Source: DSUN01 sp035527715 (GTDB lineage: Bacteria; Planctomycetota; PUPC01; DSUN01). Taken from it: a stretch of 29,882 nucleotides of DNA. Made by a program: the position numbers and the translations under genes. The notes beneath the pieces were generated by a model, which saw only the letters and a list, made by a program, of their open reading frames with translations, ran no database searches and was not told the DNA's origin. Of the stretch, positions 14,948-22,979 are shown one piece after another (positions within the stretch are counted from its first letter, which is position 1; every line of letters starts with the position of its first letter). The stretch spans positions 1 through 29,882 of the forward strand of contig DATKZY010000208.1 of assembly GCA_035527715.1 (NCBI GenBank), written 5' to 3'.

Positions 14948-17944
14948 GTGACAAGGCGCTCGATGGTTGTGTGGGGAATCGCGCTCGGGGTGCTTGCCGC
15001 GTTCTGGGGGTTGCCGCCCGCCTTCGGCGAGGACGAGGCCGCGACGGCGAGGGCCATCCTCCAGGCGGCGGGGGTGAAGACGGGGCTGGCGTTTCACATC
15101 GGCTGCGGGCGCGCCGAGGCGCCCGGCCTCACCGCGGCGCTCGCCGAGCAGGGCCTGGTCGTGCATGGCCTGGCGATTGACGATGCCGCGGCCGACCGGG
15201 CACGAAAGGCCATCGAGGCGAAGAACCTCGCCGGCCGCGCGATGGTCGAGCGCGTGGCCCTCAAGCCGCTGCCCTATCTCAGCGATCTGGCGAATCTCGT
15301 GGTCGTCGAGGACATGGCGGCCCTCGCCGCCGCGGGCGTGACCCGCGACGAACTGCTCCGCGTCCTCGCCCCCGGCGGCGCGCTCTGCGTGCTCGAAGGC
15401 GGCAAGTGGGCGAAAACCGGCAAGCCTCGGCCCAAGGAAATGGACGACTGGACCCACCCCCAGCACGGCCCCGACGGCAACATGGTCTCGGCAGACACGG
15501 CGTTCAAGTTCCCCATCGGCTTCCGCTGGATTGACGGCGTGCCGATGAACCTGGTGCGCTGGGCGGGCGTGCGGGGCTGGGTGGTGGCCAACGGCCGCTG
15601 CTTCACCCTCAGCTCCACGCAGCTCGAGAACATCGGCCTCCGCGAGAAGCCGCACTACCTCGCCGCCCGTGACGCCTGGAACGGCCTGCCGCTCTGGAAG
15701 ATCAACTGCGAGACGACCGACGACGGCTCCTACCTCACCTGGGTGAACGCCGGGCCGCTCGCGGCCGACGACGCCCGCGTCTACGCCCTGAAGAAGGACA
15801 AGGTGATCGCCGTCAACGCGGCCACGGGCGAGATCGCCTACACTTGCCCGAACAAGTTCCCCGCCTACCGTATCCTGGTGACCGATGGCCTGCTCGTCTG
15901 CTCGTGCTGGCAGGAGCGCGACTTCTCACAGGCGCCGTGGCACAGCTTCAGCAAGCCGAAGGACCCCAAGAAGGACAAGGCGCGCCCCTCGCTCTGGTCC
16001 ACCTGGATTGCCAAGGGCGGCGCAGGCATGGTCGAGGCCTACGACGCGGCCACGGGCGCGGCCAAGTGGTCGCTGCCCTTCGCCGCCGAGATGATGGTCG
16101 CGGCCGACGGCGTGCTCTATTGCACCGTGCAGGTCGGCAACCCGCCCACCGAGCATCAGCTCGTGGCGGTGGACCTCAAGGACGGAAAGGAGCGCTGGCG
16201 CGTCTCCAGCAGCAAGTTCGGCCCCGAGGCCGACTTCCAGCTCAACGTGGCCGGCCCCGGCTACGTGGTCGTTGCCCGCCGCAAGGCCAACGCCATCCTG
16301 GCCTTCTCCGCAAAGGACGGCAAGCTGCTGTGGCAGACCGCGTCGGGCGCGCACTGGACGCCCGTGGTGGACGGCCTGCTCTGGTGCGGTGGGAAGAAGC
16401 ACGACCCGCTCACGGGCGAGGTGAAAGGCAATCTCGCCCACGGCATCGGCGGCCAGGGCTGCACGCCTTCGACCATCGTCAACGGCGTGCTCACGCAGAG
16501 CCGCGGCTGCAGCTACGTGCAGCTCCCGCCCGACAACGACCCGGCCAAGGGCAAGGCCGAAGGCTTCCGGTACACCGGCGCGCGCGGCGGCTGCATGGAG
16601 GGCATGGTCCCCGCCAACGGGATGTTCTACACGGCGCAGAACAACTGCGGCTGCGCGCCGGGCCACGTCTATGGCTTCCTCGCCGTCGGCCCCTCGGGCG
16701 AGTGGCCGAAGGCCGATGACTTCGCGAGGCCGCGCTCGGTCGAGAAAGGCCCCGCCTTCGGCGCCGTCGAGGAGGCATCGGTCGCCGTGACCGACTGGCC
16801 GCTCTTCCTCCACGACGCGCAGCGCTCGAGCGGCTCGGCTGCCACGCTCCCCGAGGAGGGCCTCAAGGTGGCCTGGAATGTCCACGCCGCCTCGCCCGGC
16901 GAGGGCCTGCTCGGCACCACGTGGCGCTCGCGCCTCGAATCGCCCCTGAGCGCGCCCGCCGCCGCCTACGGCCTCGTCTTCGCCGCCAGGACGGATGCCG
17001 GCCAGGTCGTCGCCCTCGACGCGGCGACGGGCAAGCAGGTCTGGTGCACCACGGCCGGCGGTCGCATTGACACGCCCCCGACACTCCACCGCGGCCTCGC
17101 CGTCTTCGGCTGCCACGACGGCTACGTCTACGCCCTCCGCGCGAAGGACGGCGTGCTCGCGTGGCGCACCCGCGTCGCCCCGTGGGAGCGGCGGATGGTG
17201 GCCTACGGCCAGGTCGAATCGGTCTGGCCCGCCGTCGGCACGGTGCTCGTCCACGACGGCGTGCTCTACGCGAATGCGGGCCGCACCTCGGAGTCCGACG
17301 GCGGCATCGCGGTCGTCGCCCTCGACCCCGCCACGGGCAATACCCTCTGGGGCGGCGCCGTGGCCCCGGGACCGCTCCGCCAGAACGACCTGCTGCGTGT
17401 GAGCGACGGCAAGGTCCTGTGGCAGCACGTGCCCCTTGACCCGAAGACGGGCGCCGCCGACCTCAAGGCCCCCGTGCCCAAGGGCGCGTCCCAGGGCGGC
17501 CTGCTCGACGGCACCTGGACCCGTCTCGGCAAGCGCCGAGCGGGTAACGCCTTCACGTGCGATGCCGTGCGAGCCGACCTGTTGGCCTGGAACGACGCCC
17601 TCATCGTCAGCCCCTCCGCCGCCTCGCCCCGCGCGCCGAAGAGGCCGGCCACCGAGCTGGAGGAGAAGCCCGCGCCGCAGCAGGGGTGGAAGGTCAGCCT
17701 CGGCGGCGGCTACCGGGTCGAGGCCATCGCGCTCGCCGGCAATGCCGCCCTCTTCGCGGGCAGCGTCAAGGACGCCGCGCCGGACAAGCCCAGCGGCTTC
17801 CTCTGGATCGCCTCGGCCGCCGATGGCAAGAAGCTGGCGGAGTTCCCGCTCGGCTCGCCACCCACCTTTGCCGGCATCGCGGTCGCGGCCGACCGCATCT
17901 TCGTGTCGCTTCAGGACGGCTCGCTCGTCTGCTTCGGCAAGTGA
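14948..17944 (+). CDS. Secreted methyltransferase-like / PQQ beta-propeller fusion protein
   Basis: 998 aa from GTG 14948, with AAGGAG 6 bases upstream. An upstream ATG-type frame reads through the hairpin repeat and is not credible. Residues 1-31 are a signal peptide (MVVWGIALGVLAAFWGLPPAF). Residues about 34-150 look like a Rossmann methyltransferase: FHIGCGRAEAPG resembles motif I, VHGLAIDDA the acidic strand, LLRVLAPGGALCVLEGG the late strand. DDWTHPQHGPDGN at about 165 introduces the propeller, which fills the rest with PQQ/BamB-type blades (VNAATGEIAYTCP, VVALDAATGKQVWCT, VYALRAKDGVLAWRT). Cys-rich loops occur near 570 (NNCGCAPGH). A putative promoter TTGCGC-N18-TTTATA lies at 14860-14889. 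Exported methyltransferase folds are unlikely to see SAM, so the first domain may be structural. Confidence 0.85.
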   Translation: MTRRSMVVWGIALGVLAAFWGLPPAFGEDEAATARAILQAAGVKTGLAFHIGCGRAEAPGLTAALAEQGLVVHGLAIDDAAADRARKAIEAKNLAGRAMVERVALKPLPYLSDLANLVVVEDMAALAAAGVTRDELLRVLAPGGALCVLEGGKWAKTGKPRPKEMDDWTHPQHGPDGNMVSADTAFKFPIGFRWIDGVPMNLVRWAGVRGWVVANGRCFTLSSTQLENIGLREKPHYLAARDAWNGLPLWKINCETTDDGSYLTWVNAGPLAADDARVYALKKDKVIAVNAATGEIAYTCPNKFPAYRILVTDGLLVCSCWQERDFSQAPWHSFSKPKDPKKDKARPSLWSTWIAKGGAGMVEAYDAATGAAKWSLPFAAEMMVAADGVLYCTVQVGNPPTEHQLVAVDLKDGKERWRVSSSKFGPEADFQLNVAGPGYVVVARRKANAILAFSAKDGKLLWQTASGAHWTPVVDGLLWCGGKKHDPLTGEVKGNLAHGIGGQGCTPSTIVNGVLTQSRGCSYVQLPPDNDPAKGKAEGFRYTGARGGCMEGMVPANGMFYTAQNNCGCAPGHVYGFLAVGPSGEWPKADDFARPRSVEKGPAFGAVEEASVAVTDWPLFLHDAQRSSGSAATLPEEGLKVAWNVHAASPGEGLLGTTWRSRLESPLSAPAAAYGLVFAARTDAGQVVALDAATGKQVWCTTAGGRIDTPPTLHRGLAVFGCHDGYVYALRAKDGVLAWRTRVAPWERRMVAYGQVESVWPAVGTVLVHDGVLYANAGRTSESDGGIAVVALDPATGNTLWGGAVAPGPLRQNDLLRVSDGKVLWQHVPLDPKTGAADLKAPVPKGASQGGLLDGTWTRLGKRRAGNAFTCDAVRADLLAWNDALIVSPSAASPRAPKRPATELEEKPAPQQGWKVSLGGGYRVEAIALAGNAALFAGSVKDAAPDKPSGFLWIASAADGKKLAEFPLGSPPTFAGIAVAADRIFVSLQDGSLVCFGK

Positions 17945-17958
17945 ACAGGAGAGTGGCA

Positions 17959-19476
17959 ATGCTCGTCTCAGGAACAGGTGTCGTGGTGCTCGCGGTGGGC
18001 CTGGTCGCGTGCGTCGTCGCGGCGGGCGAGCCGGCTCCGCCGCCGAGGGCGGGCAGGCTCTCGATTGGCTGGGCGGCCGCCGACATTACGCCGCCCGAGC
18101 CTGTGGCCCTGTGCGGCCAGTTCCAGATTCGCGTCTCGAGGCGGGTGAACGACCCGCTCTCCGCCACCGCTCTCGCCATCGAGGCGCGAGATGAGAACGG
18201 CGTGCTCGACCAGGCCGTGCTCGTCTCCACCGACGTCGTGGCCCTCCGCAGGCGAGACCTGGAGCGTGTGCGGGAGCTGGTGAAGCCGCGCGCGCCCGAC
18301 CTCGACCCCGCCAAGATCCTCATCGGCGCCACCCACACCCACACCGCCCCCGTCCTCGTGGACGCCCGGGAGGAGGGCTATCACCCCCACGACATCATGC
18401 CCACCTTCGTCTACCGCGTGCCCGAGAAGGGCGTGATGCAGCCGCGCGACTACGCCGAGCTGTTCGCGGCCCGCGTGGCCGACGCCGTGGTCGAGGCCTG
18501 GAAGGGCCGCAAGCCCGGCGGCGTGAGCTGGTCGCTCGCCTACGCCGTCGTCGGCCACAACCGCCGCGCCCACTACTCCAACGGCCGCTCGCAGATGTAC
18601 GGCGCGACCGACCGCCCCGACTTCGACACCTTCGAGAGCACCTTCGACCCCGGCGTCGAGCTGCTCTTCACGTGGGACGCCGAGCAGAAGCTCACGGGCG
18701 TCGTCGTCAACCTCGCCTGCACGTCGCAGGAGGTGGAGAGCGCCGACTACGTGTCGGCCGACTTCTGGCACGACGCGCGGCTGGAGCTGCGCAAGCGCCA
18801 CGGCGAGGGGCTCTTCGTCCTGCCCCAGTGCAGCGCCGCGGGCGACCAGTCGCCGCACCTGCTCTTCCGCAAGCAGGCCGAGGCCACGCTGCGGAAGCGA
18901 AGGGGCAACCTGTCGCCCCGCCAGGAGATCGGCCGGCGCATCGCTACAGCAGTCGCCGACGGCCTCGAGCTGGCCAAGGGCGACATCCGCACCGAACTCC
19001 CCTTCGCCCACAAGATGCAGATGATCCCCCTCCCCGTCCGCAAGGTCACCAAGCAGGAGTACGAGGCCGCCAAGAAGGGCTACGAAGGCCTCGAGGCCAG
19101 GGGTCTCGACAAGCTCGACTCGCCCAGCTACATCCGCTGGCGGCTCAACAAGAACATCGCTGCACGCTTCGAGATCCAGGACGAGCAGAACGTCTACCAG
19201 ACCGAGGTCCACACCATGCGGCTGGGCGACATCGCCTTCGCGACCAACCCGTTCGAGCTCTACATTGACTATGGCCTCCGCATGAAGGCCCGCAGCCCGG
19301 CCGAGCAGACCTTTGTCGTGCAGTGCGCCTGCGACGCCTTGGCCTACCTGCCCACCGAGCGGGGCGTGGCGGGCGGCCACTACAGCGCCGAGATCATGAG
19401 CAACATCGTCGGCCCCGAGGGCGGCCGGGTCCTCGTCGAGCGCACCGTCGAGTCCCTCAAGGCCATGTGGCGGTAA
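17959..19476 (+). CDS. Neutral/alkaline ceramidase-like secreted hydrolase
   Basis: 505 aa from ATG 17959 with AGGAGA 7 bases before it and only 14 bases after the PQQ gene, so the two are probably cotranscribed. A signal peptide (MLVSGTGVVVLAVGLVACVVAAG) is followed by the family entry GWAAADITPPEP. The zinc-site motif GATHTHTAP (His126, His128) matches the HTH/HSH signature of ceramidase N-terminal domains, and VGHNRRAHYSNGR plus CSAAGDQSP are further conserved loops. It is shorter than true ceramidases (about 650-750 aa) because the C-terminal immunoglobulin-like domain is missing. Many such planctomycete proteins exist without a known substrate, so amide or ester hydrolysis is only inferred. 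Confidence 0.82.
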   Translation: MLVSGTGVVVLAVGLVACVVAAGEPAPPPRAGRLSIGWAAADITPPEPVALCGQFQIRVSRRVNDPLSATALAIEARDENGVLDQAVLVSTDVVALRRRDLERVRELVKPRAPDLDPAKILIGATHTHTAPVLVDAREEGYHPHDIMPTFVYRVPEKGVMQPRDYAELFAARVADAVVEAWKGRKPGGVSWSLAYAVVGHNRRAHYSNGRSQMYGATDRPDFDTFESTFDPGVELLFTWDAEQKLTGVVVNLACTSQEVESADYVSADFWHDARLELRKRHGEGLFVLPQCSAAGDQSPHLLFRKQAEATLRKRRGNLSPRQEIGRRIATAVADGLELAKGDIRTELPFAHKMQMIPLPVRKVTKQEYEAAKKGYEGLEARGLDKLDSPSYIRWRLNKNIAARFEIQDEQNVYQTEVHTMRLGDIAFATNPFELYIDYGLRMKARSPAEQTFVVQCACDALAYLPTERGVAGGHYSAEIMSNIVGPEGGRVLVERTVESLKAMWR

Positions 19477-19510
19477 GGTTCCACACTGGAGCTTCCTGAA
19501 GGAGCCTGAC

Positions 19511-20101
19511 ATGGAGGCGAGCACGACGCCGAACCAATCCACCACACCGATAGCCGACATGCAGAAAGCCGCGGTGGCGCAGATGCAATCCATAGCGGCA
19601 GGGACGAGCAGGATCATCGCGGCTACCCAGGCCCGTCTGGAGCCTCTGCCTCAGGAACTGAAGGACGGGCTCGACAGGGTCGGGCGGATGTTCGTATGGC
19701 AGTTCGGTTTTGGGATCGGTCTTCTTGCTGCTTCGGTTCTCTTCTATCTGCTCCGGTATGAGGTGCTGACGTATATCTTTGGCTCGACGGGCGGCCTGAC
19801 CCTTGTCACAACCTTCCTCAAGACACCGCCCCTTCAACTTCAGAAGAACCGGATTGACCTCTCGCAATGGACGATCGCATACTTCAACTGGCTCAACACC
19901 CTAATCGCCACCTCAGGGGTCGTTGTGGCCATGCAGGGGGCGGGCAGCCTCACATGGGAGATCTTCAGAGACGCCCACACCTTTCTGCTCTCCACGACCG
20001 AGCGAACCCTCAGGATCATAGACGAGGCCTGTGAGTTCAGCGAGGCGCCCCCTGAGCAAAGGGAGAACGGCCCAAATGAGGAACCCCCAGGAAAGCAGTG
20101 A
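19511..20101 (+). CDS. Unrecognised membrane protein with two transmembrane helices
   Basis: 196 aa, ATG with AAGGAG about 8 bases upstream, 34 bases after the ceramidase-like gene. The N-terminal 58 residues are soluble, with helical QMQSIAAGTSRIIAATQAR. Two hydrophobic helices follow at about 61-82 and 84-103, then an amphipathic PPLQLQKNRIDLSQWTIAYF, a moderately hydrophobic segment at 129-145, and a charged Glu/Pro-rich tail. Base composition is visibly less GC-rich than in the neighbours, which suggests recent acquisition. The plan (soluble head, short two-helix hairpin, helix after it) loosely recalls effector-type two-TM domains such as the TRADD-N-associated membrane domain, but I cannot establish homology. 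No function is assigned. Confidence 0.75.
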   Translation: MEASTTPNQSTTPIADMQKAAVAQMQSIAAGTSRIIAATQARLEPLPQELKDGLDRVGRMFVWQFGFGIGLLAASVLFYLLRYEVLTYIFGSTGGLTLVTTFLKTPPLQLQKNRIDLSQWTIAYFNWLNTLIATSGVVVAMQGAGSLTWEIFRDAHTFLLSTTERTLRIIDEACEFSEAPPEQRENGPNEEPPGKQ

Positions 20102-20190
20102 AATGGCTCAACAGAACGTAACGGGCTCGGGCCCGCAAGGAGAAGGCAACTCTGATGCCAGAACATGCTTCCGGCTGGATCGAGGAGCAC

Positions 20191-21012
20191 ATGAGTACGG
20201 CGTGGTGGATTGGCGTGTTGGTCTTCGCAATGGTGGGATCAAGCGCCCGCGCCGGAGCCGCGGATGCGCCGTTGCCCGGAAAGCGCGGCGACTACAGGGG
20301 CTATGTGCGGCATGACTTGGTGGTGGACGGCTGCCAGACCATCGTGGTCGTGCCCAAGGAGCCGGCCGCGGGCAAGCCGTGGGTGTGGCGGGCGGAGTTC
20401 TTCGACGCCTTCCCGCAGATTGACCTGGCGCTGCTGGCCATGGGCTTCCACCTCGTCTACATCGGCGTCGGCAACACCTTCGGTTGCCCCGATGCGCTGA
20501 AGCACTGGGACGTGCTCTATCGCGAGCTGACGACGAAGTACGGCTTCTCGCCCAAGCCCGTGCTCGAGGGCCTCAGCCGCGGCGGACTCTACTGCTTCAA
20601 CTGGGCGGCGAACAACACCGACAAGGTGGGCTGCATTCTCGGCGACAACGCCGTGCTCGACTTCAAGAGCTGGCCCGGCGGCAAGGGCAAAGGCAAGGGC
20701 AGCCCCGGCGACTGGAAGAAGCTGCTCCACGACTATCACTTCAAGTCCGAGGCCGAAGCCCTGGCCTACACGAAGAACCCGATTGACAACCTGGAGCCGC
20801 TGGCCAAGGCCAAGGTGCCGCTGTTCCTGCTCTGCGGCGACGCCGACGTCGTGGTGCCCTTCGAGGAAAACGGCGCCATCGTCAAGGAGCGCTACGAGAA
20901 GCTCGGCGGCACGGTCGCCCTCCTCATCAAGAAGGGCATGGGCCACCACCCCCACGGCCTCGACGACCCGACCCCCGTCGTCGAGTTCATCCTCAAGCAC
21001 ACGAGAGAATGA
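20191..21012 (+). CDS. Secreted alpha/beta hydrolase
   Basis: 273 aa from ATG 20191, which follows GAGGAG and begins a signal peptide (MSTAWWIGVLVFAMVGSSARA). An upstream ATG at 20155 would put 12 polar residues before it. The catalytic pattern is complete: nucleophile elbow GLSRGG (Ser129), acid CGDADVVVP (Asp217 or Asp219) and histidine GHHPHGL (His252/253). VVPKEPAAGKPWVWRAEFF at the start is common in secreted planctomycete esterases of this type. A Gly/Lys tract GGKGKGKGSPGDWKK near 170 is a surface loop. It probably hydrolyses an ester on a polysaccharide or small molecule. It ends 24 bases from the convergent MFS gene. Confidence 0.85.
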   Translation: MSTAWWIGVLVFAMVGSSARAGAADAPLPGKRGDYRGYVRHDLVVDGCQTIVVVPKEPAAGKPWVWRAEFFDAFPQIDLALLAMGFHLVYIGVGNTFGCPDALKHWDVLYRELTTKYGFSPKPVLEGLSRGGLYCFNWAANNTDKVGCILGDNAVLDFKSWPGGKGKGKGSPGDWKKLLHDYHFKSEAEALAYTKNPIDNLEPLAKAKVPLFLLCGDADVVVPFEENGAIVKERYEKLGGTVALLIKKGMGHHPHGLDDPTPVVEFILKHTRE

Positions 21013-21036
21013 GGCGAGCCGCTCGCGTGAGTGCGC

Positions 21037-22359
21037 CTATTGGGCCAGACGGTCCTCGGCGGCGCGCTGCGCCGACTCGTCGCGGAAGAAGATGACGAAG
21101 AACAGCGTGGCGGCGAGGCCGATGGCCGAGAGGGTGTACCAGTAGGGCGAGAAGTTCAGCGTGCCCCCGGGCGGGGTGCACAGGCCGGCGAGCTTGCCGC
21201 TGAGCACTCCGCCCAGGATCGGCCCCAGGCCCAGCGCGAGGCCGATCAGGCTCTGGGCCGAGGCACGAATGTCCTTGTCCGCCAGGTGGTCAATGTAGAT
21301 GAACGCCGCGGCGATGAAGCAGGCGAAGCACACGCCGTGGAGCGACTGGCTCGCCACGATCACGCCCAGCGGCAGCCACGTGGTGCCGAAGATGGCGAAC
21401 CGCAGGGCATACGCGAATGCGCCGATGGCGAGCACCCAGCGAAACCCCAGCCGCTTGAGCATCCAGCCGAGAATGGCCATGACGAAGATCTCGGCGAACT
21501 GCCCCACGCTCATCGCCGGCAGGATGTCGGCCTGCCGCAGCCCCAGCGTCGGCAGGAACTTCGAGGTCTGCATGAAGTAGATGTTGTGAATCGCCGCGAC
21601 GACGAATCCCGTGACCATCAGCACGGCGAACGAGCGGAAGCGGAAGAGCCGGAACGCCTTGCGAAACGCCAGCGGGTCCACGCCCTTGCGTTTCGGCGGC
21701 GTGCGCGGCAGCGAGAGCGAGTAGAGCCCGAAGGCGACCGAGAGAACAGCCCCCGCGCGGATGGCATCGAACAACCGCTGGGTCACGTCGGGCGCCTCGG
21801 TGCCTTTGAGGAACGGCGGCAGCCATTGGGGCACGAGCCCCGTCTGTAGCCAGATCATCGCGAAGCCCCAGCCCGCCACGATCCAGCCGATCGTGCCCCA
21901 GAGCCGCGCCCGGGCATACTGCGCCTTCGGGTCGGGCAGGTGGGCGAACGCCAGGGCGTTGGCCAGCGACACCGTGGGCGCCGACATCAGGCTGATGAGC
22001 AGCGTGAGCACGAGCCACGACGAGAAGAGCTTCTGCGTCGGCAGGGTCCACAGGATCGCGCCAATCGCGATCTGGAACACCCCGAGCAGCCGCTCCGCCG
22101 AGAAGTAGCGATCCGAGAGCTGTCCCCCGATCAGGGGCGCGAGCAGAGCCCCGAGCGTGCCCGGCAGGCCGAAGAGCAGGCCGATCTGCCACTCGCTGAA
22201 GCCCAGGCCCCCCTCGGCCACCGACGCGCCGTAGCAGCGCCCCATCAGCGGCGCGTAGACGCCCCACGTCGCCCACTGGAGAAAGAACATCACCGACAGG
22301 CGTGGGGTGACCAGCCTGTGCTCGCACGGCGTGTTGGCTGCCGAACCGGGCTCTCCCAC
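21037..22359 (-). CDS. MFS transporter, nucleoside:H+ symporter type
   Basis: 440 aa, GTG start with GAGGAGA 8 bases upstream. About twelve hydrophobic segments are readable. Family marks are LSVMFFLQWATWGVYAPLMG at the first helix, the loop GGQLSDRYFSAERLLG after helix 2, and ARLWGTIGWIVAGW at helix 5, the usual NupG/XapB-like (Nuc_H_symport) signatures. The proteins of this group in glycan-degrading bacteria are often annotated as nucleoside permeases, but may carry sugars or sugar derivatives. That would fit import of the product of the secreted enzymes. It is convergent with the alpha/beta hydrolase and has its own promoter. Confidence 0.87.
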   Translation of the reverse strand: MGEPGSAANTPCEHRLVTPRLSVMFFLQWATWGVYAPLMGRCYGASVAEGGLGFSEWQIGLLFGLPGTLGALLAPLIGGQLSDRYFSAERLLGVFQIAIGAILWTLPTQKLFSSWLVLTLLISLMSAPTVSLANALAFAHLPDPKAQYARARLWGTIGWIVAGWGFAMIWLQTGLVPQWLPPFLKGTEAPDVTQRLFDAIRAGAVLSVAFGLYSLSLPRTPPKRKGVDPLAFRKAFRLFRFRSFAVLMVTGFVVAAIHNIYFMQTSKFLPTLGLRQADILPAMSVGQFAEIFVMAILGWMLKRLGFRWVLAIGAFAYALRFAIFGTTWLPLGVIVASQSLHGVCFACFIAAAFIYIDHLADKDIRASAQSLIGLALGLGPILGGVLSGKLAGLCTPPGGTLNFSPYWYTLSAIGLAATLFFVIFFRDESAQRAAEDRLAQ

Positions 22360-22390
22360 GGGGCTCTCCTCACAGGAAAAGGTTGCTCAT

Positions 22391-22419
22391 ACGGTATTCA
22401 GCGCCCGCCGCCCTGTCAA
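22391..22419 (-). promoter_or_regulatory. Promoter of the MFS gene
   Basis: On the minus strand TTGACA (22414-22419), 17 bases, TACCGT (22391-22396). The -35 box is perfect and the -10 box is weak, which may imply an activator. Confidence 0.5.
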
Positions 22420-22459
22420 GGGCGAATAGCTGAGACGCCCCCAGTTTCGGTCTTCGACT

Positions 22460-22862
22460 TGTCCTGAGCCCCAACGGGGCGAAATGGGCTCATGAGCGCC
22501 TCCTATGCCGCCCTTACAGGGCTATGACGGGGGGCCGCCTATCCCCAGGGCTTCGCCCTCATCTTTGCCACATCTCGGGCTCCGTAGCCCGCCGACGGCG
22601 GGCGGCAGGTGGTAGCCCACGGCGTAAGCCGTGGGTTCGGGCGGGTACAAGGCCCAGCCCCCGCAGGGGGCGGCAGAAGCGTTGACCGCCGGCGTTCTGC
22701 CGCCCCCTGCGGGGGCTGGACCGTGGGCCGCCCAGTCCACGGGCTTACGCCCGTGGCTACCTTCTGACGCCCCTGACGGGGCTGGGAGCGCCCATCCGCA
22801 GAGATGTGGGCAAAGATCAGGGCTTCGCCCTGGGCTATCCTGTGACGCCCTTGCAGGGCTGC
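22460..22862. repeat. Mosaic of short palindromes with a nested ~148-bp cruciform
   Basis: This gene-free stretch is almost entirely hairpins: GCCCC-AAC-GGGGC (22468), AGGGC-TTC-GCCCT (22547), GCCCGCC-GAC-GGCGGGC (22587), CCCACGGC-GTAA-GCCGTGGG (22616), a 25-bp perfect inverted repeat (22654-22678 with 22695-22719), CCACGGGC-TTAC-GCCCGTGG (22737), GCCCC-TGAC-GGGGC (22769), CAGGGC-TTC-GCCCTG (22818) and GCCCT-TGC-AGGGC (22847). From 22613 to 22760 the pieces are symmetric, GTAGC to GCTAC, and the two loops GTAA and TTAC are complementary. The same modules in the same order recur at the right edge. Confidence 0.9.
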
Positions 22863-22908
22863 AGACAGCCGAACGCGGGAACCGGCGGCGTGTCAGGACG
22901 AATGCGGC

Positions 22909-22938
22909 TTGACTGCGCGCAACCGGGCCGACTACAAT
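22909..22938 (+). promoter_or_regulatory. Promoter of the Tat lipoprotein gene
   Basis: TTGACT (22909-22914), 18 bases, TACAAT (22933-22938). The transcription start should lie near 22945, which excludes the longer open frame that begins at 22806 and supports the ATG at 22980. Confidence 0.65.
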
Positions 22939-22979
22939 CGAGAGTGGTCCGTTTCGTCAACCGAACTGGAGTGCCAGAA

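Noticed and set aside
15926..19617. Long minus-strand frames opposite the PQQ fusion and ceramidase-like genes
   Set aside because: They are composition shadows. The plus-strand frames carry ribosome sites, signal peptides and family motifs.
21008..21036. Terminator between the convergent hydrolase and MFS genes
   Set aside because: GCGAG-CCG-CTCGC is a short stem with no U-run on either strand, and is too weak to call.
22460..22862. CRISPR array
   Set aside because: The repeats are palindromes of different sequence with no constant repeat length or spacer regularity, and no cas genes are near.
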